Notes: a model not told the origin generated them from the letters alone. Positions 22,838-35,870 are shown, counted from the stretch's first letter. The stretch: DNA of 64,000 nt from Sphagnum magellanicum (GCA_021904315.1 CM038916.1:558001-622000), one strand, 5' to 3'. A program made the numbers and translations.

Positions 22838-25287
22838 TAAGTATTTCAATTTTCCACCCTTCCTAGCTCTATCCACTAGCTATTTCCACTTTTAATATTG
22901 TGCACTTAAACAACTTCGATATGAATTATGTAACTTTTAGAACTATTGAAATTAACAAAACATATTTATTCAAAGTAAAAAAAAATATGAAGGAAAATTA
23001 GGAGTGTTTTAATATGTACAAGAGTAATTTGTTTTTACATGAAATCTTCAAAATAAAATAATTATTGGATATTGAGATGTTGAACTTGCCATGATACTTA
23101 GTGTTTTTATTCTTCAAGTTTTTGTTGGAGTGTTAGTACTAGCTTGTGAACATCCCAAAGAAAATAATAATAATAAATGGTGACTTATTATTAAAACCTT
23201 TCAAAAATAAAATAAATAGTCTATCTATAAACAAACCAAAAATAAACATCAAGGGAACATTACCCAAAATATATCTTTTGTAATGATTTTTTTCAAAAAG
23301 CAAAAACAAAAATTTCAAGAAAAGAATCACAATAAAACAAATTTCGTAGGTAGAAAAATTGTTGAAAGTACTTCTATATACAAGTCCCCTCCCACTCCAA
23401 GTTGATCTTCAGTACATATGGTTCAAGTTTGCTAGTTCATTCTTGTAATGAAAGTCAATAATTAGAAAAAATTGCGAAGATGAATTGCATTACAAATTGG
23501 CCCAATTCCAAAAAATGGATACATAAGTCAACTTGGGAGCAATAACCTAGCACAACACAAGGTACATCGTTTTTCAATTTCCAAATATCAATATCATAAA
23601 TGTGGTGAAAGAAGGTGACATATATGTGGATTAGAAGGCCCCTTATGTATATGGATCAAAAGTAGATGTCATATGTAGGGATCTGACAAAATTATGATTC
23701 GTGCTAACATTCACAGTTTGAATTGGCTTTCCTTTTTTCTTTGCATGTGATGATGGCAACAAAGAGAGGTCTTTTTCCAAGGGGAAGGGGTGGAACCGGT
23801 CCAAGACCTGTTAAGGGTTTAGTATTTGAGGGATTGCATGTGCTATTATTAAAGTTTTATTCATCACTAGCCCACCAAAAAGTGGTAGAAGGGGTTAGGT
23901 AAGACTAATAACAAGGTCTTGAGTAGCTTGGAGGTCATCATCTTACAGTGGCCCAAATGGAGACTCCTCAATGGGATGCACTATGTCATTTTGATTAATA
24001 TGACTAGTTGAACTTTTTCCCTCACACAAATTTATGTATCCCCAGTTAAAGGTATTTGTCTACATGTCTAGGTTGTCGCCTATGGCTTGTGCACTAGTGC
24101 AAACTACAATTTCTATTCCCCATACTTATTGCTATTAACATATGATTTTCCCAACTACATTACAACACAAAGAAACCTAGCTAATCATAAACTCATCTAT
24201 TGACATTAGATTTGATTTGGTTCTTTTTAATTATTTTCTCACTCCATAATAGATCCTAATTGCTTTTTTTATTTTCCTACTTTTACAACAGACCCACCTA
24301 ATTTCTTTTCCTTTTTTACTAAAAATTAAATAAATCCAATTTACTTGCTCACTCCTTCGTTTATTTATTCACTGTTGGATCTAATTGCTTTTTAGTTTCT
24401 TAGTCACAATAGATCCAATCATTTGCTTGTTGGCTTCACTTACTCATAGTAGATCTAATTGCCTCATACCTACCAGATGATTAGAATGGTCCAAATTATA
24501 GACATCGAGACCTTTTTCCCTTTGGCAACTTAATTTATTTGTTATAGCATATCAAAAAAAAATTAGAAAATTCTTCTTGTGAAGTTTTTTTTTTCAGTTT
24601 TTTTTTATGAGTGAACTTTTTAATTGTTACAACATTAACCATGGTCAGGAATCTCTGCACAACTCTAGGTCTCTAATGATAGTACCATACCAACTAACAT
24701 AGTTTGGCATATTAATTATTCTTCAAATGGTGTGCAAGAAAAGGAGAAACATAAATATAATATAATATAATATAAAAATGACATCGATGTATAATAAATT
24801 ATGGAAGAAACAAGATCAATTGTTTTTATAATTCTAATAGGTGGTAAGTCATATTTGCATGAAGGAGAAAAATTATCAAATTTAAAAGACATACAAACCA
24901 TTTGATTTCATCAATTAATTGTGTTTGTTCTATAACAATATTTTCATCTTTATCATTTTTTACAATGTCAATAATAATTTTTAAAAAATCTATGAGTGAC
25001 AAATATATTTAAATTCATACATACCCCTTGCAAAACAATGGTCATATGTTGAGTTCACTTTATTTTGTAATAGGTTCACACTCAAAACAACATATGTTCC
25101 ATGAGATATTGAATTTAAATGATTTTTGTCACTAAAATAGAATAAAAATCAAAATTATGAAAAAAATAAGTTTCTCAAAGTTTGTTATGTTAAGATATGT
25201 CAAAATTGTAAGGTTTCCAATTATGCACTTGGTATTCTTGGAAGGCCCTCGATGCATAGGGGTGCACACATTGGCTTTGTGACATTT
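22838..25287. other. Intergenic AT-rich DNA, no gene seen
   Basis: Only short chance frames. A short AATAT microsatellite lies at about 24755-24775. The phrase ATGGTCATATGTTGAGTTCAC at 25040 recurs at about 25757 and, diverged, at 25848, marking an old direct repeat. Confidence 0.45.
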
Positions 25288-25395
25288 CACTAGAAGAAAA
25301 ATTGTCATTTGCAATAAAAAATAAACATTTGCAACTATACTAACAATTTTTAGTTACAAAAATTGGTTACATTTACAACAATTTTTCTTCTAGTG
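25288..25395. mobile_element. CACTA-type MITE (108 bp) with perfect ends
   Basis: The terminal inverted repeat CACTAGAAGAAAAATTGT is perfect over 18 bp at 25288-25305 and 25378-25395. The 3 bp TTT on each side (25285-25287, 25396-25398) fits a CACTA target duplication. It has no coding capacity. Confidence 0.75.
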
Positions 25396-26504
25396 TTTGG
25401 AACCATGTTGCACAAGTTATTGAATATTGAACATTTTTTTGAATGACAATTGAATTAAATCAAAATGAGAAGCATTAGTGGAATCTAGGTGCATTCTTGG
25501 TAATATTGGAAAAATCTTGAATGACTAGGATTTAATGGAATTTGTTTCATAACTTTTAGACCTAAGGTGCATGAGAAATTGAATTTTGAATTATCTTTGT
25601 CATTGAAATTTCAAATAGATTATACAAAATAGGTTTTGGAAAAAAAAATCAGTTCAATAATGTGTTCACACTTAGAGAAACACGTTTACCATACAATTCA
25701 AGTAAGATTTCCTTTCATATTTGGATCTTCAAATTTTGAATATATACTTTGCATAATAATGGTCATATGTTGAGTTCACCTTATATTTATGCAATGGGTT
25801 CACACTTGGACCAATTGTGCATGCCACACTATTTACCTTGCGAAACAATGTTTATATGTTGAGTTCACATCATGTTGAGCAAATATCACATTTAAAAAAT
25901 ATCCATTGGATCTAGTTTTCAAGATAGGTTTTGACAATTGAATTAGTTTTTTAGTATATATATTTTTAAACCCATTTCAAATACCAAAAAGGATATCAAA
26001 TGCATTTAAAAAATATTTGACCAATTTTTGAGAATGTCAAATATATAATCAAACAATATCTATCAAATATTCAAGTTAGTTTTCATAATCCACATTAACT
26101 TTTTTTCAAACCCAATTAAAAGCTTTCAAAACTTAGGATACTTACTCTAGGTAGCTTTAACATTCACTTTCTAGCCCTATCAACCACGATAGACCTTATG
26201 CCTTACCTAAAACCTTTTCCTTTACCCCCCATACCTACTTGATATGGAGATCTAGGTAAGGTTGTGATATTCTTCCTAGGTAGGATTATGATATTCTATC
26301 TAGATTTCAAAATTTGAAATCTAGATTCTACTCCAGATATCACAAGACCATAACCTTGAGATATTTCATCAAATATGATATCTTTGGACTATTGCCTCCT
26401 CCTAGGTCACTTATTTTGAAAATGTCCCCACCCTAGGGCTTTACCCTACACATGATGACTTCTAAATCTGTTGAGCCCACAAATAATTGTATTTAGTTGA
26501 CCAG
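25396..26504. other. Intergenic, no gene seen
   Basis: AT-rich DNA with diverged direct repeats around 25740-25880 (TATGTTGAGTTCAC). No coding content recognised. Confidence 0.4.
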
Positions 26505-26860
26505 AATTACTCTTATTTCCCAAAAGGATCAATCCTCAAAATGGTCCTCTTTTTTATTTTCTTAAATTCAAATTAGTCATATTATTAGCCAATCATATAT
26601 TTACTCCATGTAAAATGAATCCCAAAAAAACAAACCCCCCAGAATAGCCTTATTTCCAAAAAAGGTGAACCCCCCAAAATCCTCTTATTCCCCAAAAGGA
26701 TTTACCTTCAAAGTAATCTTACTCCTCAGAAAGAATTAACTCCAGATTAATCTTATTTCCCAGAAGGATTAACCCTCAAAGTAATCTTATTTCTCAAGAT
26801 GAATTAACCCTAGAGTGATCTTATTTCCCAAAAGGATTAACCCTCAAATTAGTTCCCACT
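26505..26860. repeat. 34 bp tandem repeat
   Basis: About eight imperfect units of the type TTTCCCAAAAGGATTAACCC followed by TCAAAGTAATCTTA. Three consecutive units between about 26725 and 26825 are exactly 34 bp long. Confidence 0.8.
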
Positions 26861-26902
26861 AGTCAAAATAAAATTTATGAACACAAAATAGATTTCAATT
26901 TG

Positions 26903-26903
26903 A

Positions 26904-26934
<31 letters not shown>

Positions 26935-27119
26935 GCTACACATGAGAAAGCAACAGATTGGATGGAAGAGAGAAAGAGACTCCGGAAGAGAGCAGGAGAA
27001 AGAGAAAAGAACAAATCAGGTCTCAAGATCTCAAATTGGCAAGAGTTAGGTGGCTTCACTAGCGTCCAGAATTTCTTGCAGGCGCCGTAGGCCTCGTGTA
27101 AGTAAGTAAGTAAGTAAGT
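26903..27119. repeat. (GA)n and (AAGT)n microsatellites
   Basis: A GA run lies at about 26903-26934 and a short AAGT run at about 27098-27118. Between them is moderately GA-rich DNA. Confidence 0.8.
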
Positions 27120-28587
27120 GCTCAAACACTGGTCCTAACTTTGGACTGGGTCACTGACTCACTAATTTTTAATATGAACTGCGTCAGTAATGGATTGGGT
27201 CGCAGTTGATTCCCAGTAACTTCGTACAGGTGAAAGTGCCTTGCGTGCTGTGCCCACCAACGCCTGCTTTTTCAACACATCCACAAATTTCTCTTGTGTA
27301 AAGATGTGAGGCCCAGGAAGAGATTCTCATTAATTTCATTGCCCCCCGCGTGTCCCTCGTGTCTACCGATATCAGTGTCCGGGGCAAATTTAATTTTTAC
27401 AAATAATAACTGCCCGATTTTTCAAACGTTTCAGATTCGGAGAACTGCCGGTTCTTGATATATCAAAACCTTGAAAGAACTGCCAGGTTTCAAAGGAGAA
27501 CCAGTGGTTATTTGACTAATTCAAATTGTTTTTGTGGACCATGGGTTATACGTTTTAAAATGGGTATTTGATATTTCTGAGAATTGTGATTATGAACTTT
27601 AAAAGCCGCCATGATACCCAGCAGGGGTTTGTGCAGTTCATAATACCCGCCCAACAATAGTCTACATCCCTAGTGAGTCACAGGTCTTCTCAGAACTCTT
27701 CCGAGACGTCATCGATATATATTTAGCTCTAAATTGGTAGGGCGGCCAACCTTCAAGATTCGCAAATAACCAAAGTTGCAATAATTAGGAATAGGCTTCT
27801 AAAGCTGGTAGCATCTACCCTACGAGGTAGATTCACACATGTCAAACCCATGGTCCCATGCCCAACACCCACCTATGTATAAACATATCTACCTCTCTAC
27901 AATATACTTTTTTCCACTCTGGATTTATTTGCTATTGACCATCCATGTAGCTTCATTCTCCCTCAAAGGCTCAAGCTACTGTAATCATAGTCACCCAAGT
28001 CAGCAAGTAAAGATGACTTGCCCAACATGATCTCTGCCATAGGGCTAAACACTGACACTGGGTGAAATCAGCAAACAGGAAACATATGGATGTAAAACAA
28101 GAATCGTGACAATAATGGAGCCTGGACTGAACCAATAAAACACGTTTACAGATGAACCCTACATTGCTAACTCTATCCTCAATTATGAGATGGAAAATCG
28201 ACCACTTGTGTCCAAGACAGAGATGAATGCGTGGTTGAGTGCGCACGGAATCGGTAAACGTGTACCTGCCGTCAGTGGTGGCACAATCCTTCTCGGAAGT
28301 TCTGGGGGACAGAAAACAAATAAGAAAGATATGTGGAAAGAAGAGCTTATGAAGAAAGGGGAGGAAAGGAGTAAGATAAGAGTGGAAATTTCAGGGAGAT
28401 CATGAGGAGGAAAGGCATCAATATGTCCAAAGAGCTATAGGAAAGATCAGGTTTTGTGAATCTGTGTTGTGATGGAGACACTTTATAACATGTATGCTTT
28501 TGAGAGGGTAAAGGACTTCTAGCAGCTTTCGGAGAGCAGAAAGGGAAGACAGAACATATACAAGAGGAGTTGATGAATGGAATTTGA
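27120..28587. other. Upstream region of the HNL gene, no separate gene seen
   Basis: Base composition is more balanced than further left, which may reflect a promoter or 5' leader. A 71-residue frame at 28190-28405 has a Gly/Lys-rich composition but no family match, and could be a leader exon or chance. Phrases such as GAACCAGTGGTTATTTG (near 27500) resemble those inside the hAT-like MITE at 41.8 kb, so a decayed relative may lie at 27405-27665. Confidence 0.35.
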
Positions 28588-31500
28588 GTGGTGGGAGATA
28601 TGGAAAAATCATTCTCTCACCATAAGGGAAAAGATGTCGATGTTTCACAAGGGCCACCGAAAAAAAGAAAAGGAGATGTTAATTGGACCCCTAATGTGAT
28701 CAACACACCTCTAGTCATGGGTGAAAATGCTCCTTCAAGCTCAAGACAAGGCACCCATGTGGTGTGTTCTCTTCACTTTATGATTGAACTTGTTTGGCAC
28801 AACTCTTTTTCTTGGGTTTTCTAAAGCTACATGTTGGGTTTTGATATAAGTTTCTAAGCTTCCTTTGTTGAATACCAATAATTTTGCTTGTTTTTTCATT
28901 GCATCATTTAAATCAACCAATATAAAACAAAGTGATATCAAAACAAACTCTTACATTTGGGATTCATTTTGGTATAGCAAGTAAAATTGGTGAGAGGAAA
29001 TTTTTTCAATTGGCATTGGCTATGTTTGTATATAGAATGTGTAAGGATTGCAACTTTGATGTAGATTGCGAGTAACTCCAAAGTGGTTCGAATGAACAAA
29101 ATAATTATTACAAAATTCTCTTGGACATTATTCTTGTGATTGTGTCTTAATCCCTTAAGAATTGCAATCTTTGGTGGCCAAAATTTGTGGAAAAAGTAGT
29201 GAAATGAAAATGAATTACATTAATTAAATGTTTTAATTAAAGAACCCAAAATTTGAAGATTTCAATTTTTAACATCAATCCTTAAATTTATTGGCTAATA
29301 TTCCATCATACCATTATTTGATGATAGTCAATTATTGAATTATATTTTGAAACTTACTTTGCATATAAATGATCTTCTTTTGTGACTCACTTGACTTTTT
29401 GAAAGAAAATTAAGAAGCCTCAAAAAATTGCAAATATGGGAATGGAATCAAAATTAATTTAAATGATGTTGCAAGATGAATATGGTATTGTTTAATTCAT
29501 AGATTATTGTCTTGTTCTACTTTACAATTTCAATTAACTATATGTATTTTGTTAAATATTGTGGTTGTACACTTCAGGAATCTTGCATTTTTTTAATTTG
29601 ATGTATAATCAATTTATTTTCAAGACTTATTTGATGAATCTTGTTGACATTTTCTTTTTTTTCTTTTGCAGAAATATCCAGTGCATGATTTAAATCCTAA
29701 TTGCACTTCAAAGAACCCGAATTTGACCATAATTTTTTTCCATGGGATTGCTTATGGGATTGATGATGATTGGAAGCAAACATGGACAACACGTTGCATT
29801 GATGGTGAAGAATGCATATGCTGGCCACAAATGTGGATCCCAAAAGACTTGAATGACAATGTCAAAATTTTGTCATTATCATATGATTCTAATGTTGTGG
29901 CAAGTGTCCACTATGATGTGACTGAAATTGGCCAAAACCTCATTCAAAGTTTGGTTACAGATTCAAGGTGTGATAGTTTCCTTATTTATGGGCATCTTAT
30001 TTTCATTGTGTGTTTCAATCAAAGATAATCGATTGTATTTTGACATCTTTAAATAAATTATTCATGTGGAGCATTATTATGGTACACATTAAATCTTGAA
30101 CACTTTGGAACTTTCAAATCCATTTGAAGAGAACATGAAATGGCACTTTGGTGTTAATTTTCAAAGTTTATGTTCACATTATCAAGTCATGGGAATCCAA
30201 TTTGGTTGTAATGACAATTTGTGATAGGAGTTTTTTGAAGTTTCATATTCAGCATTCAAACTAAATTCAATTACTTATATAATTCATTGAATTTGAATCC
30301 AATTTGTACCTATATTTAATTTCAAAACACCTATATCTTATTTCCAATTTCCTACATTCTATTATTTGAGCTAGATTGTCAATGTAACACATAAAACCTT
30401 ATCTATACATTAACACTTGGAATTAAATGCCTACATGCTTGTGCATAATAACTTATTTACCCACATGTGATTGGAACAATTTATAAGTAAACTTTTAAAA
30501 GAAAATGAAAACTGAAAAAAAACTTATAAACAAATATGTTATGGATTTATGGCTTAGGTTGTTGTGTTAATTGACAAATTGCACCATATACAATATATGA
30601 TGTTGTGACTATTTGTACATGTCCATTATCATTAAAAATGTTGTTGATGCATTTTTGGTGTATTTTAAAATATTTTGTAGGTATGAAGCTCTTTGGGATG
30701 GACCAGTGGCAATGGTTGCTTATAGTTTTGGAGGTCTTGTCCTCAAAAGCTTGGTGGTTGAAATGCACAAACATGTGTATCAAAAGCAAAGAAATAAGTT
30801 GGATGCTAAAGCACATATTTATTGTGAGAAAATTTTGAAAAATCTTAAAGGTGTGGTGTTTTATAGTGTACCGCATGCTGGTGGTACCCAAGATCTATCA
30901 CATTATTTCAAGTGGCAATGTCAACAAATTGCCAGCGATACAACCCCATCAAGTCTTTTGAAAAATATGGAATCTTTCAACCCAAAAATGGAACAACTTT
31001 CAATAGACTTTATCGAATCCATTTGTGAAAACATCAACATCTATGCATTTGTTGAAGGATTACCTATTGACAATGAATGGGTAAGATTTTCATCTAAACA
31101 TATTGACTATCCAACTAGGTTCCATAGTTGAACATTTTGTATGTTACATAAACTTGTGTTGGTTTAACTTTTGAAACTACTAACTTTAGTTGTGAAATTA
31201 GTTTTAAGTTTTCCATTCTTTGCCCACAAATCCATTGCAACATGTATTCATAGTAGAAATTGCAAATTCATTATGTATAGAATGTTAATTGAAAGACAAA
31301 CCTTTGTAGTTTTATTTTAAATTCATTTATGACAAAGTAAATGAGGTTATGTTACAAATGTATTTTATTTATATATTTTGAACATAAAATTTAAGTTATT
31401 GTTCCAATCATCATTTGGTTACTACATTACATTTGACAACCTATATATTAAAATAAATCTAATCACATCAAGGAGTTTTAATTTAAATAATTTTTGCACA

Positions 31501-34500
31501 TGTATAGGGAATTTTAGTGCCAATGGCTTCAGCTATTCGATTGTCGAACAATAACAATTACAGAGTTGAAGATGCTAATCACTTGACAATTTGTAAGCCA
31601 CCATCAAAAGACCATATAAGTTATTCCAAATTATTGGAATGTTTGAAATTGTTTATGAAGGTAAATAACATTGGTTTTATTTTTTGGAATTATGTATGTT
31701 CATTTAATTTGACTACAAACATTATTTCATTTCATTTAAATTGCATGTCATAATTTTTAAGATATTATCCATTATTTGAAATAAATTTTATTCTTTTGGT
31801 GAACTTCGACAGGAAAAGAAAACACCAACTATGCCACGTTTGCCACGCTATGAAGTGGCATTGGAAGATAAAGCAAATGCCATACATAGTTTGTTACAAA
31901 ATGAATCTATTGTTGCATTGGTTGGAATGGGTGGGATTGGGAAGACCACTTTGAGTAAAAAAGTGTATCATTTATTCCACAACCAATATGAAAAATCTAG
32001 CTTCTTGGAGAATGTGAAATCAAAAGACATCAAGGATGTCAAAAGAAAACTTTTACAAGATTTGTGTGATAAAAAGTTATGCAAGGATGAAGATGTTGAT
32101 GAACACTTTGATGAAATCAAACAATGCATGATATCAAAGAAAGTTTTAGTGGTTGTGGATGATGTTGATATGGAGAAGAACCTCGGAGAGTTGCAACTTC
32201 TTATTGACAAGCATGATGATGTTGATATGACGAAGAACTTTGGAAACTTGCAAAATCTTATTGACAAGCATGTGATTAATGTAGATTGCAAGAGCAAAGT
32301 ACTTGTAAATTGTCGAAATTGGCAAATATTGAAAAATCATGTAAAGGAGTCTGCAAAAGTAGACATGGCATTATTGGATGGGGAACAAGCAAGGGAACTT
32401 TTCATGTTCCATGCATTCAAACATGCAAATTGTGTGACAAATGATTTCAAAAACATTTCTATGGAGATTATAAAAGCTTGTAGTGGCCTCCCGTTAAGCC
32501 TTGAAGTATTGGGTTGTTATTTGTATGATATTCATGATTTGGAAACATGGAAAGATGCATTGCGTGAATTGAAAGGTGGGCGAAACATAACAGGGGGCTC
32601 TGACAATGAGTTGCTTTGGAAATCTTTGCAAATTTCTTATGACCATTTGATTAAAAAACATCAAGACATGTTTTTGGATATTGCTTGTTTTTTTGTTGGT
32701 TTGAAAAAAGATACAATTTGTCGAGTGTATGGGAATGGAAATGATTCATGGAGCCCTATGCTTATATTACAAAACTTGAAAGATAGATCTTTAATCAAAT
32801 GGGCAGAAGATGGCAGCTTGTACATGCATGAACAATTACGAGACATGGGTCGAAATATCGCAATGGAAGTTACAATGAGTCGATTTATTTGGAAACCAAA
32901 TATATCTTTGCAAAAGAATCAGGTTTGAACAACATGTGTTAATTCAATCCTATGGTATATATATATATATATATCCATAATCAAAATTCCAAATGAAACC
33001 ATAAATTTTAACTTTATTTAAGGAGATGTAATATTTTTTCATTAAAAAATGGCATTATAGTGAAATTTTATTTTTATTCATGTTGAAAATTATTTATAAT
33101 TTGTTTGATGTGATAGGTGGTGAAAAATTTAGAAGGCATTTCTTTTAAAGGATGTGAAGTTTTGCCTTCATTTTTCCAAAATGGCTCAAAGGAGTTTCAC
33201 AACCTTAGGTTACTTGACCTAACAACAGCCTCACCAAATATAGTGGAAAATTTCATCCAAGGTCAAAATTTGAACAACCTTCAATGGTTATGTCTTCAAA
33301 AATGCATGATCCAAAAGTTACCAAATATTTTGGTTAATTGTTGTCACTTACGAGTACTCCATTTAATGAACTGTGATTGTTTACAAATTATTTTTGGGAT
33401 TTTTAGCCATGGCCTTAATTTGACAAGATGTATTGATATGAAAGAATTATCCACATCTACTGGCAAATTGAATACACTTTTAGAACTTAATCTATCGGGG
33501 TGTTCGAGGTTACAAGAATTACCTACATCTATTAGCCAATTGAATGCACTTCAAGAGTTTAATCTATCAAACTGTTCAAATTTACAAGAATTACCTACAT
33601 TTATTGGCCAATTGAGTGCACTCCAAAACCTTAATTTGTCAAGGTGTTCAAGGTTGCAAAAATTACCTACATCTATTGGCCAATTGAGTGCACTCCAAAA
33701 CCTTTGTTTGGGTCATTGTTCGAGGTTGCAAGAATTACCTAAATCTATTGGCCAATTGAGTGCACTTTCTACATTTGATTTGAATGGGTGTTTAAATTTA
33801 CAAGAATTACCTACATCTATTGGCCAATTGAGTGCACTCCAAAACCTTAATTTGGACTATTGTTCGAGGTTGCAAGAATTACCTACATCTATTGGCCAAT
33901 TGAGTGCACTCCAAAACCTTTATTTGGGCCATTGTTCAAGGTTGCAAAAATTACCTACATCTATTGGCCAATTGACTACAATCCAAAACCTTAATTTGAA
34001 TAATTGTTCAAGCTTGCAAGAATTACCTACATCTATTGGCCAATTGGGTGCACTCCAAAACCTTGATTTGAATAGTTGTTCAAGTTTGCAAGAATTACCT
34101 ACATCTATTGGCCGATTGAGTGCACTCCAAAACCTTGATTTAAACACTTGTTGGGAGTTGCAAGAATTACCTACATTTATTGGCCAATTGAGTGCACTCC
34201 AAAACCTTAATTTGCAGGGGTGTTCGAGGTTGCAAGAATTACCTACATCTATTGGCCAATTGCATGCACTCAAAAACCTTGATTTAAACAATTGTTGGAG
34301 TTTGCAAGAATTACCTACATCTATTGGCCAATTGAGTGCACTCCAAAATTTCAATTTGAACAATTGTTGGAGGTTACAAGAATTACCTACATCTATAGGC
34401 CACTTGAGTGCACTCCAAAACCTTCATTTGTGGAGGTATTCTAGATTACAAGCACTACCTACATCTATTGGCCAATTGAGTGCACTCCAAAACCTTTGTT

Positions 34501-35555
34501 TGGGTCATTGTTCGAGGTTGCAAGAATTACCTACATCTATTGGCCAATTAAGTGCACTCAAAAACCTTGATTTGAACAATTGTTCGAGTTTGCAAGAATT
34601 ACCTACACATATTAGCCAATTGAATGCACTCCAAAACCTTGATTTGAACAATTGTTCGAGTTTGCAAAAATTACCTACATCTATTGGCCAATTGAGTGCA
34701 CTCCAAAACCTTGATTTGAACAATTGTTGGAAGTTGCAAGAATTACCTACATCTATTGGCCAATTGGGTGCACTCCAAAACCTTGATTTGAATAGTTGTT
34801 CAAGTTTGCAAAAATTACCTACATCTATTGACCAATTGAGTGCACTCCAAAACCTTGATTTGAACAATTGTTGGAGGTTGCAAGAATTACCTACATCTAT
34901 TGGCCAATTGAATGCACTCCAAAACCTTAATTTGTGTGGGTGTTTGAGGTTGCAAGAATTACCTACATTTATTGGCCAATTGAGTGCACTCAAAACCTTT
35001 AATTTGTGTGTGTGCTCGAGCTTGCAAGAATTACCTACATTTATTAGCCAATTAAATGCACTCGAAAACCTTGATTTGGACCATTGTTCAAGGTTACAAA
35101 AATTACCTACATCTTTTGGCCAATTAAATGCACTCAAAAAACTTAATTTATGTGGGTGTTCGAGGTTGCAAAAATTACCTACATCTATTGGCCAATTGAA
35201 TGCACTCCAAAACCTTAATTTGTGTGGGTGTTGGAGCTTACAAGAATTACCTACATCTATTGGCCAATTAAATGCACTCCAAAACCTTTATTTGGATCAT
35301 TGTTCGAGCTTGCAAGAATTACCTACATCTATTGGCCAACTAAGTGCACTCCAAAACCTTAATTTGAACAATTGTTCAAGCTTGCAAGAATTACCTACAT
35401 CTCTTGGCCATTTGAGTGGACTAAAAAGCCTTAATTTGTGTGGGTGTTTGAACTTGCAAAAATTACCTACATTTATCGATCAATCGAAAGGATTCCCAAG
35501 ACTTGATTTGACAGGGTGTTCAAGTTTGCAAAAATTACCTACATATGTTGGTTAA
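28588..35555 (+). CDS. HNL-type immune receptor: alpha/beta hydrolase - NB-ARC - LRR
   Basis: Intracellular NLR receptor in six exons: 28588-28761 (proposed), 29672-29967, 30681-31080, 31508-31660, 31813-32922, 33117-35555. The last four introns have GT-AG ends and all junction phases agree, giving about 1520 residues. Exon 1 carries a PPKKRKG nuclear-import-like motif and is the least certain part. Exons 2-4 form a SERAC1/lipase-like hydrolase: LTIIFFHG (oxyanion side), AYSFGG (nucleophile Ser), YSVPHAGG, and DANHLTICKP (likely catalytic His). Exon 5 is NB-ARC: P-loop GMGGIGKTT, kinase-2 VLVVVDDVD, GLPLSLEVLG, FLDIACFF and MHEQLRDMG in the MHD position. Exon 6 is LRR with 28 uniform 24-residue units. 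The RNBS-B position reads VLVNCRNW instead of the usual TTR, kinase-2 is followed by a duplicated segment, and the C-terminus is cut by a stop inside the LRR array. Hydrolase-NBS-LRR proteins are known from Marchantia; immune function is inferred from the family. Confidence 0.88.
32158..32271 (+). repeat. In-frame 57 bp tandem duplication at the kinase-2 motif
   Basis: Two adjacent 57 bp copies (32158-32214 and 32215-32271) encode DDVDMEKNLGELQLLIDKH and DDVDMTKNFGNLQNLIDKH. The duplication adds 19 residues just after the Walker B aspartates of the NB-ARC domain and gives a second DDVD. The differences between copies keep the frame. Confidence 0.92.
33509..35552 (+). repeat. 72 bp tandem array encoding LRR units
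   Basis: Twenty-eight complete 72 bp units plus a start of a twenty-ninth, each coding LQ-E/K-LPTSIGQL-ALQNL-L-C. The DNA between units is very alike, for instance ATTACCTACATCTATTGGCC recurs in most. Variation concentrates at the positions after the LxL strand (NNC, GHC, CGC, DHC), the usual ligand-facing part. Some distant units match each other best (unit 8 with 18, unit 3 with 14), which suggests block duplications. Confidence 0.95.
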
Positions 35556-35870
35556 TTGAATGCACTCCAAAATCTTAATTTGTGGGGGTGTTCGAGGTTA
35601 CCTACATTTATTGGCCAATTGAATGCATTGCAAAACTTTAATTTGTGGGGGTGTTCAAGGTTGCAAGAATTACCTACATCTATTGGCCAATTGAATGCAT
35701 TCTAAAACCTTGATGTGAAGAGTTATTCAAGTTTACAAGAATTACTTACATCTATTAGGCAATTGAATGCACTTCAAAACTTTCATTTTTTAGGGTGTTC
35801 GAACTTGCAAAAATTGCCTATGTATATTGTTTGATTAAATGCATTCCAATCCTTCATTTGTCAAAGAGTT
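35556..35870 (+). pseudogene. Untranslated remnant of the LRR array
   Basis: Beyond the stop at 35553-35555 the same LRR units go on for roughly four more repeats (LNALQNLNLWGCSR and so on), with a 9 bp deletion near 35600 and further stops near 35702 and 35834. The first stop stands where the other units have a Gln codon CAA, so one C-to-T change ended the protein early. Confidence 0.85.

Noticed and set aside
33920..35137. Two long minus-strand open frames (147 and 210 residues) opposite the LRR array
   Set aside because: They repeat with the same 72 bp period as the LRR units and are the passive mirror of that array; no independent signal.
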